A stretch of 64,000 nucleotides of DNA from Fulvivirga ligni. GTDB lineage: Bacteria > Bacteroidota > Bacteroidia > Cytophagales > Cyclobacteriaceae. Below the pieces are notes generated by a model. It searched no databases, had not been told where the DNA came from, and worked only from the letters and a program-made list of their open reading frames with translations. Position numbers and translations under genes: made by a program. How positions within the stretch are numbered: position 1 is the stretch's first letter; each line of letters opens with the position of its first letter. Of the stretch, positions 37,657-47,088 are shown in pieces. The stretch covers positions 6,162,501 to 6,226,500 of the forward strand of contig NZ_CP089979.1 of NCBI RefSeq assembly GCF_021389935.1, in the 5' to 3' direction.

Positions 37657-39369
37657 CTACTCAATCACCTTTGTTACTTCTCCGCAGGTGAGCATGGATG
37701 CACCGAAGTATGGATTTTTTACTTCTTTCTCACTGCTCAGCCAATCGGCCCCTTTATTATTATCTGCCATGGGGCAGTGTTGTACATAAAGTGTTGAGGC
37801 TGACGGGTTCATTCCCTGGATCAAGGCTATCATTTTTTCTGAAAGCGATATAAAACTTGCCCTTGCTGCCCCAATATCTTTGCTGTCAGCAATTAGTGCT
37901 GCGGCCTCTTTGAGGGGTTTAGCCTGCTTCATCCACAGCATATGAGCATCTCCAGTAAACACTTCCATATTAACGGCCTTTAAACCCGCCAATAATTCAC
38001 TAGCCTGTGATTTCCCTTCATTGAAATTGTCACTTACCAGAGCATCTTTCAATAAGAGGTATTTATTGATAACTGGTTTTAGAGCACTCTTTGCATCATT
38101 AGAAATATCCATTTGCTTACTAGCTTCCTTTGGATTCATCATGCTGGGTTTACCTGCTAACTGAGCTGCGGCATCTATGCTGAAAGTACCGTTTACCACT
38201 ACCCTTTCTCCAGCTTTCAATCCACTTTCAATCACATAATGATCTCCTTTTTCTGCTCCTAATATCACCTCTCGATATTCAAAAGTGGGCTGATCGTAGT
38301 TATCCAGCTTCACATATACCAAAGAGCGTTTTCCTGTCCAGAGAACAGCTGATTGAGGAACGGTAATCACCTCGCCACCATTTGATTGATTATCATTTTT
38401 AATAGCTGCCCTAACGAACATTTCTGGTTTTAACTTTCCTTTGTCGTTAATCACTTCAGCCCTAATACCTGCCACGCGATTCGATGGATCAATAAAGGGA
38501 TCAATGAATGTCACCTTCGCTTTAAAGTTTTGTCCAGGTAATGAAGGAACAGTGAACGTTACTAAATCACCTTCTGAAATATGGTTCAAATCCTTTTCAT
38601 AAGCATCTAAAACTACCCAAAGCTTGCTGAGATCAACAATTCCGAACAATGACTCTCCTTTATTTACATTATCTCCCGCTGAAACATGGAGCTCGCGCAC
38701 CACACCCGCATAGCTTGAACGAACAGGTACTGCAATACTAACTTCTCCGGTCGATTCAATCTTATTGATCTCAGCATCGGCCACCTGCAGGTTTTTCAGT
38801 TTATTTCTGACCGCCTGATAGATAGCTGGGCTAGAATCCTTGTATTTGGCAGCTTCTAATAATTCCTGCTGTGCGGTAATCAATTCAGGTGAATATATGG
38901 TAGCCAATACCTGACCTCTTTTTACTTTTTCGCCAGTAAAATTCACATACAGCTTTTCTATTCTGCCTTTAAATTGAGCCGAGACTTGAGAAATATTCCT
39001 TTCATCGGCCTCAATTTTTCCGCTGAGCTGCAGGTTTTTAGAAGCCGCTGCTCCCTCCCCCACCACTATGGTCTGAACATCTGCCAAAGCTGCTGCTGAC
39101 TCACTCATTTGAAGGGCCTCATTGGAAACCAGCTTTCCTTTGCTATCGCTTAACGGAATCAATTCCATACCACAGATTGGGCACTTACCAGGCTTTTCTT
39201 GTCGAATTTGAGGGTGCATGGAGCAAGTCCATACTGTAGACTCTTCAGAAGCCTCATTTTCTGCATGCTGGTGTTCATCATCCTTTCCTCCGAAGAAGAG
39301 GCTTCCGAGCAACACCCCTACTGTCAGGGCGGCCAGCATCAATAGTATTGTTGATTTATTTAGTTTCAT
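37657..39369 (-). CDS. cusB: CusB-type periplasmic adaptor with metal-binding N-terminus and DUF3347 C-terminus
   Basis: A 570-residue HlyD-family adaptor. After one membrane anchor (LLMLAALTVGVLLGSLFFGG) comes a heavy-metal-binding domain WTCSMHPQIRQEKPGKCPIC with GMELIPL, in CusB-like fashion. Barrel-sandwich and beta-barrel domains follow (GRIEKLYVNFTGEKVKRGQV, ERVVVNGTFSIDA). The last about 150 residues are DUF3347, ending in HCPMADNNKGADWLS and MLTCGEV. The ATG at 39369 gives the signal/anchor; the frame is open to 39405. It overlaps the TolC-type gene by 14 bases. It joins the RND pump to the outer-membrane channel for Cu(I)/Ag(I) export. Confidence 0.92.
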   Translation of the reverse strand: MKLNKSTILLMLAALTVGVLLGSLFFGGKDDEHQHAENEASEESTVWTCSMHPQIRQEKPGKCPICGMELIPLSDSKGKLVSNEALQMSESAAALADVQTIVVGEGAAASKNLQLSGKIEADERNISQVSAQFKGRIEKLYVNFTGEKVKRGQVLATIYSPELITAQQELLEAAKYKDSSPAIYQAVRNKLKNLQVADAEINKIESTGEVSIAVPVRSSYAGVVRELHVSAGDNVNKGESLFGIVDLSKLWVVLDAYEKDLNHISEGDLVTFTVPSLPGQNFKAKVTFIDPFIDPSNRVAGIRAEVINDKGKLKPEMFVRAAIKNDNQSNGGEVITVPQSAVLWTGKRSLVYVKLDNYDQPTFEYREVILGAEKGDHYVIESGLKAGERVVVNGTFSIDAAAQLAGKPSMMNPKEASKQMDISNDAKSALKPVINKYLLLKDALVSDNFNEGKSQASELLAGLKAVNMEVFTGDAHMLWMKQAKPLKEAAALIADSKDIGAARASFISLSEKMIALIQGMNPSASTLYVQHCPMADNNKGADWLSSEKEVKNPYFGASMLTCGEVTKVIE

Positions 39370-40627
39370 GATCAATATCAATGTTTTTAGCCCATAATTT
39401 TTCAAGTAATGCTATCGCAATGTGAACGTTAGCCTTGGCCTGCTCTGAAGCCAGCTCATAGCGCAGCATCTGCTGTTCTATATCCAGCACTTTTTCATAA
39501 CTACCATCTCCTCCTGCATAAGCCTGAGTAATAATATTAGATGCTTGTCGCGATTGGATCAACAGCTCATCATAAAGTTTGCGCTTACGCTCGGCATCTT
39601 TGTATTGGTTAATAGCCTGGATCAGCTGAGCTTCCAATGAATTTTTCTTTTGCTCAATCTGCTGCTGCAAACTTTGCTGCATATAATCCACCTCACTAAT
39701 CTTCGCTTTATATTTTTTACGATACAAAGGAATACTCACCGTAGCCATTGGCATGAGAATATCCTGACCGTTTTGTGGCACATCCATATCAGTACGTGGC
39801 GTTACCAAACCATAATTCACACCTACTCCAAAAGAAGGCTGACCTTCCTTTATAGCAATATTCTTCTGGCTTTCCAAGGCTGTATTCTGCTGATATAGAG
39901 CGTTTAACTCAGGATTTTTCAATAGCACGCTATCCAGCATCATCTGATCATCCACAGGCAGAGATAAGATTTGCAGGCTGTCTTGCATATGCACCTCTTC
40001 ACGAATAGGTCTACTTAGCAAAGCATTGAACTGAGCCGTTTGCGTTTGCAGCTGATCTTTTAAAGCCTCGAGTTGAGCCACTCGCTCCTTATTTTCCATC
40101 TGCACCTGCAGCACATCCACCATAGAGCCTTCTCCTCCTTCAATTCTCCCAAGACTTACCTGTTCATCCCTATCCAGAATTTCCAGGTACTTCTCAGTAG
40201 TAGCTATGCTTTTTTGGGTGATATATATCTGATAATAAGCCGATTTAACCTGATAAAAGAGCTCATTTTTCGTCTTCAAAAATTCCTGATAGCTCACTTC
40301 TGCCTGCTGAGAAGCGGCATCTCTTTTCGCTGCCAGTGTACCAAACCAAGGGAACGACTGCGACAGTTCAAGCCCTAAAACCCGCTCTCCCACTCTGGTT
40401 TCGGTGGGTAAAATGGCATAACTAAGACTAGCCTTTGGGTCTGGCAATGCTCCAACCTGAGGAACCTTCTGCAAGTCAGCATAATACCGATGAAACTGTG
40501 CCTGGAGCATGGGGTTATGATCGGCGGCTTCTTTTAGGTATTGATTTAGCTGAGCATGGCTATGGAAGCTTAGTGCCAGCAACATCATTATTATCAATGC
40601 TTTCATTCTATTAATTTTGAAAATCAT
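39356..40627 (-). CDS. TolC-family outer-membrane efflux channel (CusC-like)
   Basis: The ATG at 40627 overlaps the CusA-like stop (ATGA) and precedes a signal peptide (MKALIIMMLLALSFHSHAQ). The 423-residue protein is mainly long amphipathic helices with two repeats (AADHNPMLQAQFHRYYADLQ and VLLKNPELNALYQQNTALES), as in OEP/TolC proteins. It is shorter than CusC of enterobacteria, which is normal for Bacteroidota. It should form the outer-membrane exit duct of the copper/silver pump. It lacks a lipobox. Confidence 0.92.
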   Translation of the reverse strand: MIFKINRMKALIIMMLLALSFHSHAQLNQYLKEAADHNPMLQAQFHRYYADLQKVPQVGALPDPKASLSYAILPTETRVGERVLGLELSQSFPWFGTLAAKRDAASQQAEVSYQEFLKTKNELFYQVKSAYYQIYITQKSIATTEKYLEILDRDEQVSLGRIEGGEGSMVDVLQVQMENKERVAQLEALKDQLQTQTAQFNALLSRPIREEVHMQDSLQILSLPVDDQMMLDSVLLKNPELNALYQQNTALESQKNIAIKEGQPSFGVGVNYGLVTPRTDMDVPQNGQDILMPMATVSIPLYRKKYKAKISEVDYMQQSLQQQIEQKKNSLEAQLIQAINQYKDAERKRKLYDELLIQSRQASNIITQAYAGGDGSYEKVLDIEQQMLRYELASEQAKANVHIAIALLEKLWAKNIDIDHETK

Positions 40628-43600
40628 TTCTCTACCCTCCTTTCTTGCCACATGCTGTAAAGCACTGGCACTACAAACATGGTCATCACCTGAAGGAGCA
40701 TGCCTCCAAAAGCGGGGATGGCCATGGGCACCATAATATCCGAACCCTTTCCTGTGGATGAAAGCACTGGGAGAAGAGCGATAATGGCCGTAGCCGCGGT
40801 CATCATGGCTGGTCTCACACGCATCATTCCTGCGTGCAATACAGCTTTTCGAACCTCCTTTTTAGTAGTTGGCTTTTCCTTTTCAAAAGTCTGTGTGAGG
40901 TAAGTTCCCATGATCACACCATCATCGGTAGCAATACCAAACAAGGCAATAAATCCTACCCAAACCGCAACACTGAGGTTAATAGTATGCATCTGAAAAA
41001 GATCACGCAGGTTGGTTTCCGCAACCGAAAAATTCAGGAACCAATCTTGTCCATAAAGCCAAATCATTAAAAACCCACCAGAAAAGGCCACGAATATTCC
41101 TGAGAACACCATGGCCGACATGGTTACAGATTTGAACTGAAAATACAGGATCAGAAAAATGATGATAAGCGATAAAGGCACTACAATCAGTAGCCTTTTA
41201 GTGGCTCGCACTTGGTTTTCATAATTACCGGTAAACTGGTAGCTAACGCCTGCAGGTATACTTAAGCTTCCATCATCTATTTTTTGTTGAATGGCGGCCT
41301 GGGCTGCCTCCACCACATCTACTTCAGCAAAACCTTCCTTCATATCAAAAATCACATAGCTCACCAGAAAGGTATTCTCGCTTTTTACATTTTGTGGTCC
41401 TTGTGTGTATTCAATAGTGGCGAGCTGGCCCAAAGGAATCTGAGCTCCGGACGAAGTAGGAATTAAAATATCCTTCACTGCCTGCGGACTATCACGATAC
41501 TCCCTTGCGTACCTCACACGGACAGCAAATCGTTCTCTGCCCTCCACGGTTGACGTTTGCTCCATACCGCCAACAGTGCCACTGATATAGCTCTGAACAT
41601 CCTGAATGGTAAGTCCATATCTGGCAATAGCCTCTCGGTCAATATCAATATTTAGATATGGTTTGCCTACTACCCGATCAGCGAAAACTGTAGGGCCATC
41701 GATGCTGGGTACTTCTTTTAGAATTTTCTCCAATTCAAAACCAACTTTCTCAATAGTTTTTAAATCCGGCCCATACACTTTTATGCCCATTGGAGCACGC
41801 ATGCCGGTTTGCAACATCACCAGTCTGGTTTGAATGGGCTGCAACTTAGGAGCCGAAGTAAGCCCTGGATAGTCCGACTGAGCGACTATCTGCTGCCAAA
41901 TATCATCAGGCGATTGAATTTCCGGCCGCCACTGGCGAAAGTATTCACCATTGGGATCATCCACCAGAGATTGGGAGTCAAACTCACTCAGATTCCCAGT
42001 CTTAGGATCGAAATAACTACCATCACTCAGTTCAAACTGATCATCTGCATTGACTTTAAAGCGCTTTCTATGGCCTTCTTCATCCAGTATATATTCTGGT
42101 TTATAGTTAATGATGTTTTCAAACATGGAAACCGGTGCCGGGTCTAAAGCGCTATTGGTTCGACCCCATTTACCCACCACGGACTTCACCTCTGGAATAG
42201 CATTTACTCGCATATCCAGCTGCTTGATGACCGCCACATTTTGTTCTACACCTGTATGAGGCATAGTGCTAGGCATTAAAAGAAAAGAACCTTCATCTAA
42301 CGTGGGCATAAACTCCTTCCCTACTCCTGGAAAAGCATCTGTCATGGATTGCCAGGCTTCACTATCTCTAACCTCCCAGCCGATTTTTTGTGCACCATCG
42401 GCTGCAAAGCCAAACACCTTATTAAAGCCTTGCCAAACGAGTATCCCAAACAAGATACTAATGATGGGTATGGTTAAGAATGTCCATTTATTATCAAGAC
42501 ACCAGGGTAAAATTCTAGGGTAGAAATGTACAACCGATAAAAGAAAACCGAGAATTCCGCCGACCAGGATTACCACAAAAAGGAAGTTAATGATCAAGCT
42601 ATTCTGCGGTCCTAGAGGCATCCATTCCTGGGTAAGGAAGAACACCACAATGAGTACAGAAAGGCCGATATTAATCCGGCCAGGTATGTGCGGATTTCGC
42701 TGTGCCCAATACTCATGAGTAAGCGCAACTACTCCAAATAATGACAGTAGCAAAGCCATCCACTCACCAAATACCATAGAAAGCACTACGCCAGCAATAA
42801 TTAAAAGCACTCCCCAGATCTTACGTGATCTATTTTTATCGATCCGAATGGAAAATACTAATTGTGCCAATGCCGGAATGACAATAAGACCCAAAGCCAA
42901 AGAAGAAAGAATAGCAAAGGTTTTGGTAAAGGCCAACGGTCTAAAGAGCTTGCCTTCAGCAGCTTCCATAGCAAAAACAGGGATGAAGCTCACTACAGTA
43001 GTAGCCAAGGCCGTCATAATAGCAGGTGCTACTTCCTTTGCCCCTTCATACACAACTTTTTGCAACTGACTTCCTTTTACTCCTTCATTTTCAGGCAGTT
43101 CCAGATGTCTTACAATGTTTTCAACAAACACAATCCCGACATCCACCATAACCCCGATGGCTATGGCAATACCTGATAGCGCCACCACATTGGCATCTAT
43201 GCCGAAGTACCGCATGCTTATGAAAGTGATCAGTACTCCAATGGGTAGTAAGCTGGAAATAAGGATGGAAGCCCGTAAGTTCATCACCAAAACAATTACC
43301 ACCAAAATACTGATGAGAATTTCATGAGATAAAGCAGATTCCAATGTTCCTAATGTCTCATGAATCAACCCTGAACGGTCGTAGAACGGCACGATGGTCA
43401 CTTTGGAAATAGTACCATCCTCGAGAGTTTTTTGAGGCAAACCGGAGCTGATCTCATCAATTTTGGTTTTCACGTTATTGATGACCTCCATCGGATTAGC
43501 GCCATATCTGGCCACTACCACGCCTCCCACAGCCTCAGCGCCACCTTTATCCAGTCCGCCACGCCTTGGGGCAGGACCAAAAGACACATGAGCGACATCC

Positions 43601-44430
43601 TGTATTCTGATCGGCACATTATCACGAACTGTGACAACGCTCTCCTTGAGGTCATCCAGATTTTTGATATAGCCTAAACCGCGAACCAGGTATTCGGCTT
43701 TGTTAAATTCAATGGTCCGAGCACCTATGTCGAGGTTGCTCTTTTTTACCGCCTGCATAATCTGGGCTACGCTCACCTTGCTGGCCTTCATAGCATCAGG
43801 ATCGATATCTACCTGATACTCTTTCACATAGCCACCAACAGAAGCTACCTCTGCCACTCCACTAGCCGAGGTAAGACCGTACTTCACAAAGAAGTCTTGC
43901 AGCGTTCTCAGCTCTTGCGGATCCCAGCCCCCCGTTGGCTTACCCGTTTTCGGATCACGACCTTCAAGCGTGTACCAGTAGATCTGACCAAGAGCTGTAG
44001 CATCTGGCCCTAAAGCAGGTGTAGCCGCTTCAGGTAGCGTTCCGGCCGGCAGTGAATTCAGTTTTTCCAGTATTCTTGTTCGGCTCCAATAAAACTCAAG
44101 GTCTTCATCAAAAATGATGTAAATGCTGGAGAAGCCAAAAACAGAGTTGCTACGAATGGTCTTCACCCCGGGAATACCCAGAAGGGCGGTGGTGAGCGGA
44201 TAGGTGATCTGATCTTCAATATCCTGAGGAGAGCGACCTTTCCATTCTGTATAAACTATTTGCTGGTTTTCACCTAAATCTGGGATGGCATCTACCGGAA
44301 CAGGATCGCGGGGCAAGCCAATATCCCAACCAAAAGGAGCTGTAACGATACCCCAGACAATCAGCGCCAGAAGCAGCAGAAAAGTGACCAGCTTATTTTC
44401 TAAGAAGTATTTAATGATTTTATTCAACAT
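40624..44430 (-). CDS. cusA: CusA/CzcA-family heavy-metal RND transporter
   Basis: A 1268-residue pump. It has the HME-RND signatures: N-terminal VPVDAIPDLGENQQIVYTEW, periplasmic SNSVFGFSSIYIIFDED, and proton-path motif IGVMVDVGIVFVENIVRH. Methionines in APVSMFENII and VMLQTGMRAPMGIKV sit where E. coli CusA has Cu(I)-binding Met623 and Met672, as I recall. It is about 200 residues longer than E. coli CusA: after the first transmembrane block (about residues 530-690) lies an extra segment with several membrane helices (VLLIIAGVVLSMVFGEW, SLIINFLFVVILVGGILGF). Such insertions occur in Bacteroidota CusA. The metal is likely Cu(I)/Ag(I), from the CusB and DUF3347 partners. Confidence 0.95.
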   Translation of the reverse strand: MLNKIIKYFLENKLVTFLLLLALIVWGIVTAPFGWDIGLPRDPVPVDAIPDLGENQQIVYTEWKGRSPQDIEDQITYPLTTALLGIPGVKTIRSNSVFGFSSIYIIFDEDLEFYWSRTRILEKLNSLPAGTLPEAATPALGPDATALGQIYWYTLEGRDPKTGKPTGGWDPQELRTLQDFFVKYGLTSASGVAEVASVGGYVKEYQVDIDPDAMKASKVSVAQIMQAVKKSNLDIGARTIEFNKAEYLVRGLGYIKNLDDLKESVVTVRDNVPIRIQDVAHVSFGPAPRRGGLDKGGAEAVGGVVVARYGANPMEVINNVKTKIDEISSGLPQKTLEDGTISKVTIVPFYDRSGLIHETLGTLESALSHEILISILVVIVLVMNLRASILISSLLPIGVLITFISMRYFGIDANVVALSGIAIAIGVMVDVGIVFVENIVRHLELPENEGVKGSQLQKVVYEGAKEVAPAIMTALATTVVSFIPVFAMEAAEGKLFRPLAFTKTFAILSSLALGLIVIPALAQLVFSIRIDKNRSRKIWGVLLIIAGVVLSMVFGEWMALLLSLFGVVALTHEYWAQRNPHIPGRINIGLSVLIVVFFLTQEWMPLGPQNSLIINFLFVVILVGGILGFLLSVVHFYPRILPWCLDNKWTFLTIPIISILFGILVWQGFNKVFGFAADGAQKIGWEVRDSEAWQSMTDAFPGVGKEFMPTLDEGSFLLMPSTMPHTGVEQNVAVIKQLDMRVNAIPEVKSVVGKWGRTNSALDPAPVSMFENIINYKPEYILDEEGHRKRFKVNADDQFELSDGSYFDPKTGNLSEFDSQSLVDDPNGEYFRQWRPEIQSPDDIWQQIVAQSDYPGLTSAPKLQPIQTRLVMLQTGMRAPMGIKVYGPDLKTIEKVGFELEKILKEVPSIDGPTVFADRVVGKPYLNIDIDREAIARYGLTIQDVQSYISGTVGGMEQTSTVEGRERFAVRVRYAREYRDSPQAVKDILIPTSSGAQIPLGQLATIEYTQGPQNVKSENTFLVSYVIFDMKEGFAEVDVVEAAQAAIQQKIDDGSLSIPAGVSYQFTGNYENQVRATKRLLIVVPLSLIIIFLILYFQFKSVTMSAMVFSGIFVAFSGGFLMIWLYGQDWFLNFSVAETNLRDLFQMHTINLSVAVWVGFIALFGIATDDGVIMGTYLTQTFEKEKPTTKKEVRKAVLHAGMMRVRPAMMTAATAIIALLPVLSSTGKGSDIMVPMAIPAFGGMLLQVMTMFVVPVLYSMWQERRVEK

Positions 44431-44556
44431 GATATAGTGTCATATAAGACAAGAATGAGATCAAAGAGATCTATCAACTAATTTGCTGGATGGGCAGCGT
44501 TGATTAACGCGCAGACCATTCCTGCAGGCTTTTGCAAGCCTCTCTATATCATGTAT

Positions 44557-44976
44557 TTATAAAAGAAACGACTGATTCAGGATATGTAAATCCTGATCCA
44601 GCAACGGAGGGGGATCAATGGTTTGAGGATACTCTACATCGGCATTTACCGGCTGTAGATTAAAATGGGTATAAGAAAAAGCAACCAGAAACTGTAGGTT
44701 AATACCATCAAAGGCCACTTTTGATATAACAGAATCATCAGCACTCACGGTCTGATATTCATTATCGCAGCATTTTTTGATAGGCTTACCAATGGTTTCT
44801 AAAGGGGACGAAGCTGAGCATTTCATATCCATTTGCATACCACAGCCCAGTTCGTGCTGCCCAAGCATCACCTCTGAGCTCATCGCATGCCCACCACAGT
44901 AGTGAGTAGCCAGAGTGACCCCAGTGCTAGCCATCAGCATCAAAGACGCCAGGAATATGGATAATAGTTTTCTCAT
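44557..44976 (-). CDS. HYC_CC_PP-family protein
   Basis: A 139-residue secreted protein with the three motifs that name this family: THYCGGHAM after the signal peptide, KKCCDNEY in the middle and DPPPLL near the end. The family is found beside copper or silver efflux genes in Bacteroidota; the cysteines and methionine-rich patch (GCGMQMDMKC) suggest periplasmic metal binding, but function is not established to my knowledge. It is the first gene of the efflux unit, 126 bases before cusA. Confidence 0.88.
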   Translation of the reverse strand: MRKLLSIFLASLMLMASTGVTLATHYCGGHAMSSEVMLGQHELGCGMQMDMKCSASSPLETIGKPIKKCCDNEYQTVSADDSVISKVAFDGINLQFLVAFSYTHFNLQPVNADVEYPQTIDPPPLLDQDLHILNQSFLL

Positions 44977-45112
44977 GCTTTCATTCTCCCTTACGTGAAA
45001 GACCTTGAAAAAGGTTCATTTGGCAAGGGTTAATGTAAAGGTAGTGAATTTTTGGGAATGGTGGAGGGAGTGATAAATGCTAGCCTTCGTTAGAAAAAAA
45101 ATTGGGAAGACA

Positions 45113-45320
45113 GCAAGTAGTTTCGTAGGTGAAGACACCTACGAAGGCGAAGTATAATCAGGTCAGCAAATTTTAAGGTGTCACACGGGAAATAGGGATG
45201 CAATCCTGATCGTCTACCCTTCGACGGGGCTCAGGGTGACTCGGTAATGCAGTAAAGCTTGCTGCCCAGTCGGGCGGTGAAAGAATATTAAAAAACAGGC
45301 TCATCTCAAGTCCTTAGTGG
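45113..45320. repeat. Long intergenic direct repeat, copy 1
   Basis: This element begins with a palindrome TCGTAGGTG/CACCTACGA and carries the stem CCCTTCGACGGGGCTCAGGG and a tail ATTAAAAAACAGGCTCATC. It recurs at 45503-45705 with most bases identical. No coding frame. Confidence 0.85.
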
Positions 45321-45376
45321 CAGGCCATATCTATGAAATACTCTCGGAAGACCTTGCAGCAAAAAAGACTTTTTTG

Positions 45377-45406
45377 TTACTTTTTTGGTCGATTGCAAAA
45401 AAGTAA
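45377..45406. repeat. REP-like stem-loop between the direct repeats
   Basis: TTACTTTTTT/AAAAAAGTAA inverted repeat with a TCGAT-containing loop; same arm design as the stem-loop at 37499-37528. Confidence 0.6.
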
Positions 45407-45502
45407 GGGAAGCTTAGCTATGAAATGAAACCTCAGCAATAATCGCATTACAAATGCTCGATTCTACAAATCCTCGTTGGAAACAAGGATTAGGTTGGAT
45501 CG

Positions 45503-45705
45503 GCAGGCAGTTTCGTAGGTGGAGACACCTAGGAAGGCGAAGTATAGATAGTTCGGCAAAACTTGAGATACCGGGAATAAGGATGCAATCCTGATCGTCT
45601 ACCCTTCGACGGGGCTCAGGGTGACTCGGTTATGCAGTAAATCTTGCTGCTCAGTCGGGCGGTGAAAGAATATTAAAAAACAGGCTCATCTCAAGTCCTT
45701 AGTGG
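45503..45705. repeat. Long intergenic direct repeat, copy 2
   Basis: Second copy, 390 bases after the first and in the same orientation. The initial palindrome is slightly decayed (CACCTAGGA instead of CACCTACGA), and one internal stretch is about 5 bases shorter. Confidence 0.85.
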
Positions 45706-45765
45706 GTGAGAGAACCTTAATTCCAAACTATCTTCCTAACATAGAATGGAATTGATTTGGCGATA

Positions 45766-46419
45766 CTAATCCATTGACCTATCAAACTCCTGGAGCATGT
45801 TAAAAAGCTGATATACTTTTAGGCTTTGATTATAATCTAGAAACAACCCTCTATCATCTTCTATTTGATTTTCACCGAATCTGAAATAGGCTATGCTTTG
45901 GCCATGAAATATTATGATATTATGCCATGTTTGATGTGAAACTAGAGATTCTGTAAAGGAGATTCTTTCATCTTTCCTAAAAGCCTTAATAATAACTGGC
46001 ATAAAGAATTCTGATTGGATTTCAACGTAATTGCTTTCAGCATAAGTCAGTATCCTATCTTCTATTTCAACTTCATTTCCTTTGCATTCGCCATTAAGGT
46101 TTTGAGCATAATACTTCCCTTTTTCACCCCACAGAAACCAATAATTTGACATTGATTCCCTTAGACAAGGACCAATAGAGCCATAACCAGGATAACTCAC
46201 AGAATAAACAATGAAAAAATCCGGCCTTTTCCCCGCTATTTTGTCTAATAATTTAAGAGCCTCATCATTCAGGAAGACATCGAACAAAGAGTCATTCTGT
46301 TCAAGCCCATTAAAATTAGGGTAAGCTGCTAATGCTTCTTGCATTGATAATTCCTGGCAATGGCTTCGATTCACCATTGACACCATTACTAATAGGATAA
46401 GTGTTAATTTCACTCTCAT
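45766..46419 (-). CDS. Secreted protein of unknown function
   Basis: A 217-residue protein with a signal peptide (MRVKLTLILLVMVSMVNRSHC, cut near CQ). The mature part is mixed, with DFFIVYSVSYPGYGSIGPC and a C-terminal IAYFRFGENQIEDDRGLFLD. I do not recognise a family. It lies 12 bases downstream of the ABC ATPase gene on the same strand, so it may be co-transcribed with it. Confidence 0.72.
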   Translation of the reverse strand: MRVKLTLILLVMVSMVNRSHCQELSMQEALAAYPNFNGLEQNDSLFDVFLNDEALKLLDKIAGKRPDFFIVYSVSYPGYGSIGPCLRESMSNYWFLWGEKGKYYAQNLNGECKGNEVEIEDRILTYAESNYVEIQSEFFMPVIIKAFRKDERISFTESLVSHQTWHNIIIFHGQSIAYFRFGENQIEDDRGLFLDYNQSLKVYQLFNMLQEFDRSMD

Positions 46420-46431
46420 ATCTCATCCAAT

Positions 46432-47088
46432 TTACCCCTTCACATACCCAAACCTCACCAAATCCTCCTCATGCTCAATGGCGTGGAGTACGCAGGAAGA
46501 TAGCACGTATAGGTGGGTACTCACCTTAAAGACAGTTTCGTAGAGGTGGTCAGATAATATAATTCCTTTTGCTCTTGATTGCGCCTGGATATGCGGGATG
46601 ATGTGTTCTATCATCACCGGAGATAGATGACTGAAAGGTTCGTCGAGAATAGCAAATTTGCCTGGTGTGTAAAGTACAGTGAGAATTTGCATCACTTTGC
46701 GCATGCCATAGGAAAGGTCTTTAAGCTTCTGGCCTTTGTTTTTCTGGATTTCTGGTATTGTGTAAATTTCATGCAGATAAGGATGTAGTTCAAAAATAGA
46801 GATCAGATCCTGGAATGTATGCCTACCAAAAACAAAACCATCTTGCGGCATAAAATGAATAGTATTGGGTACGGTAAAGGCCTGAGTATGATATTCTCCG
46901 CTGATCCTTACTGATTGATGCTCCCCTTTCATGCTTCCGAAGATCATTTTCATTAGGCATGATTTTCCTGTTCCATTCCGACCTAAAATGCCTACTATTT
47001 CTGTGGTTTTGCATTGCAGATATATGTCATTCAGAATAGTTCGGCCCGAGAACATCAGGGTAACACCGTCAATTTCTAGCTTATCCAT
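46432..47088 (-). CDS. Small ABC transporter ATP-binding protein
   Basis: A 218-residue ABC ATPase. Walker A is GRNGTGKS, Walker B FAILDEPFSHLSP and the switch histidine is in ILSDHLYETV. The signature motif is LKDLSYGMRK instead of LSGGxxR, a divergence seen in some exporter ATPases of the CcmA/DrrA type. It overlaps the small membrane protein upstream by 8 bases. Substrate unknown. Confidence 0.88.
   Translation of the reverse strand: MDKLEIDGVTLMFSGRTILNDIYLQCKTTEIVGILGRNGTGKSCLMKMIFGSMKGEHQSVRISGEYHTQAFTVPNTIHFMPQDGFVFGRHTFQDLISIFELHPYLHEIYTIPEIQKNKGQKLKDLSYGMRKVMQILTVLYTPGKFAILDEPFSHLSPVMIEHIIPHIQAQSRAKGIILSDHLYETVFKVSTHLYVLSSCVLHAIEHEEDLVRFGYVKG

Larger units (their letters stand above)
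44977..45765. other. Gene-free region with direct repeats and stem-loops
   Basis: About 790 bases without a convincing ORF. It contains the two ~200-bp direct-repeat copies and one hairpin listed separately, plus the upstream region of the copper operon at 44977-45060. Confidence 0.8.

Noticed and set aside
44977-45765. CRISPR array in the repeat region
   Set aside because: Only two long copies, 390 bases apart, without short regular repeats and unique spacers.
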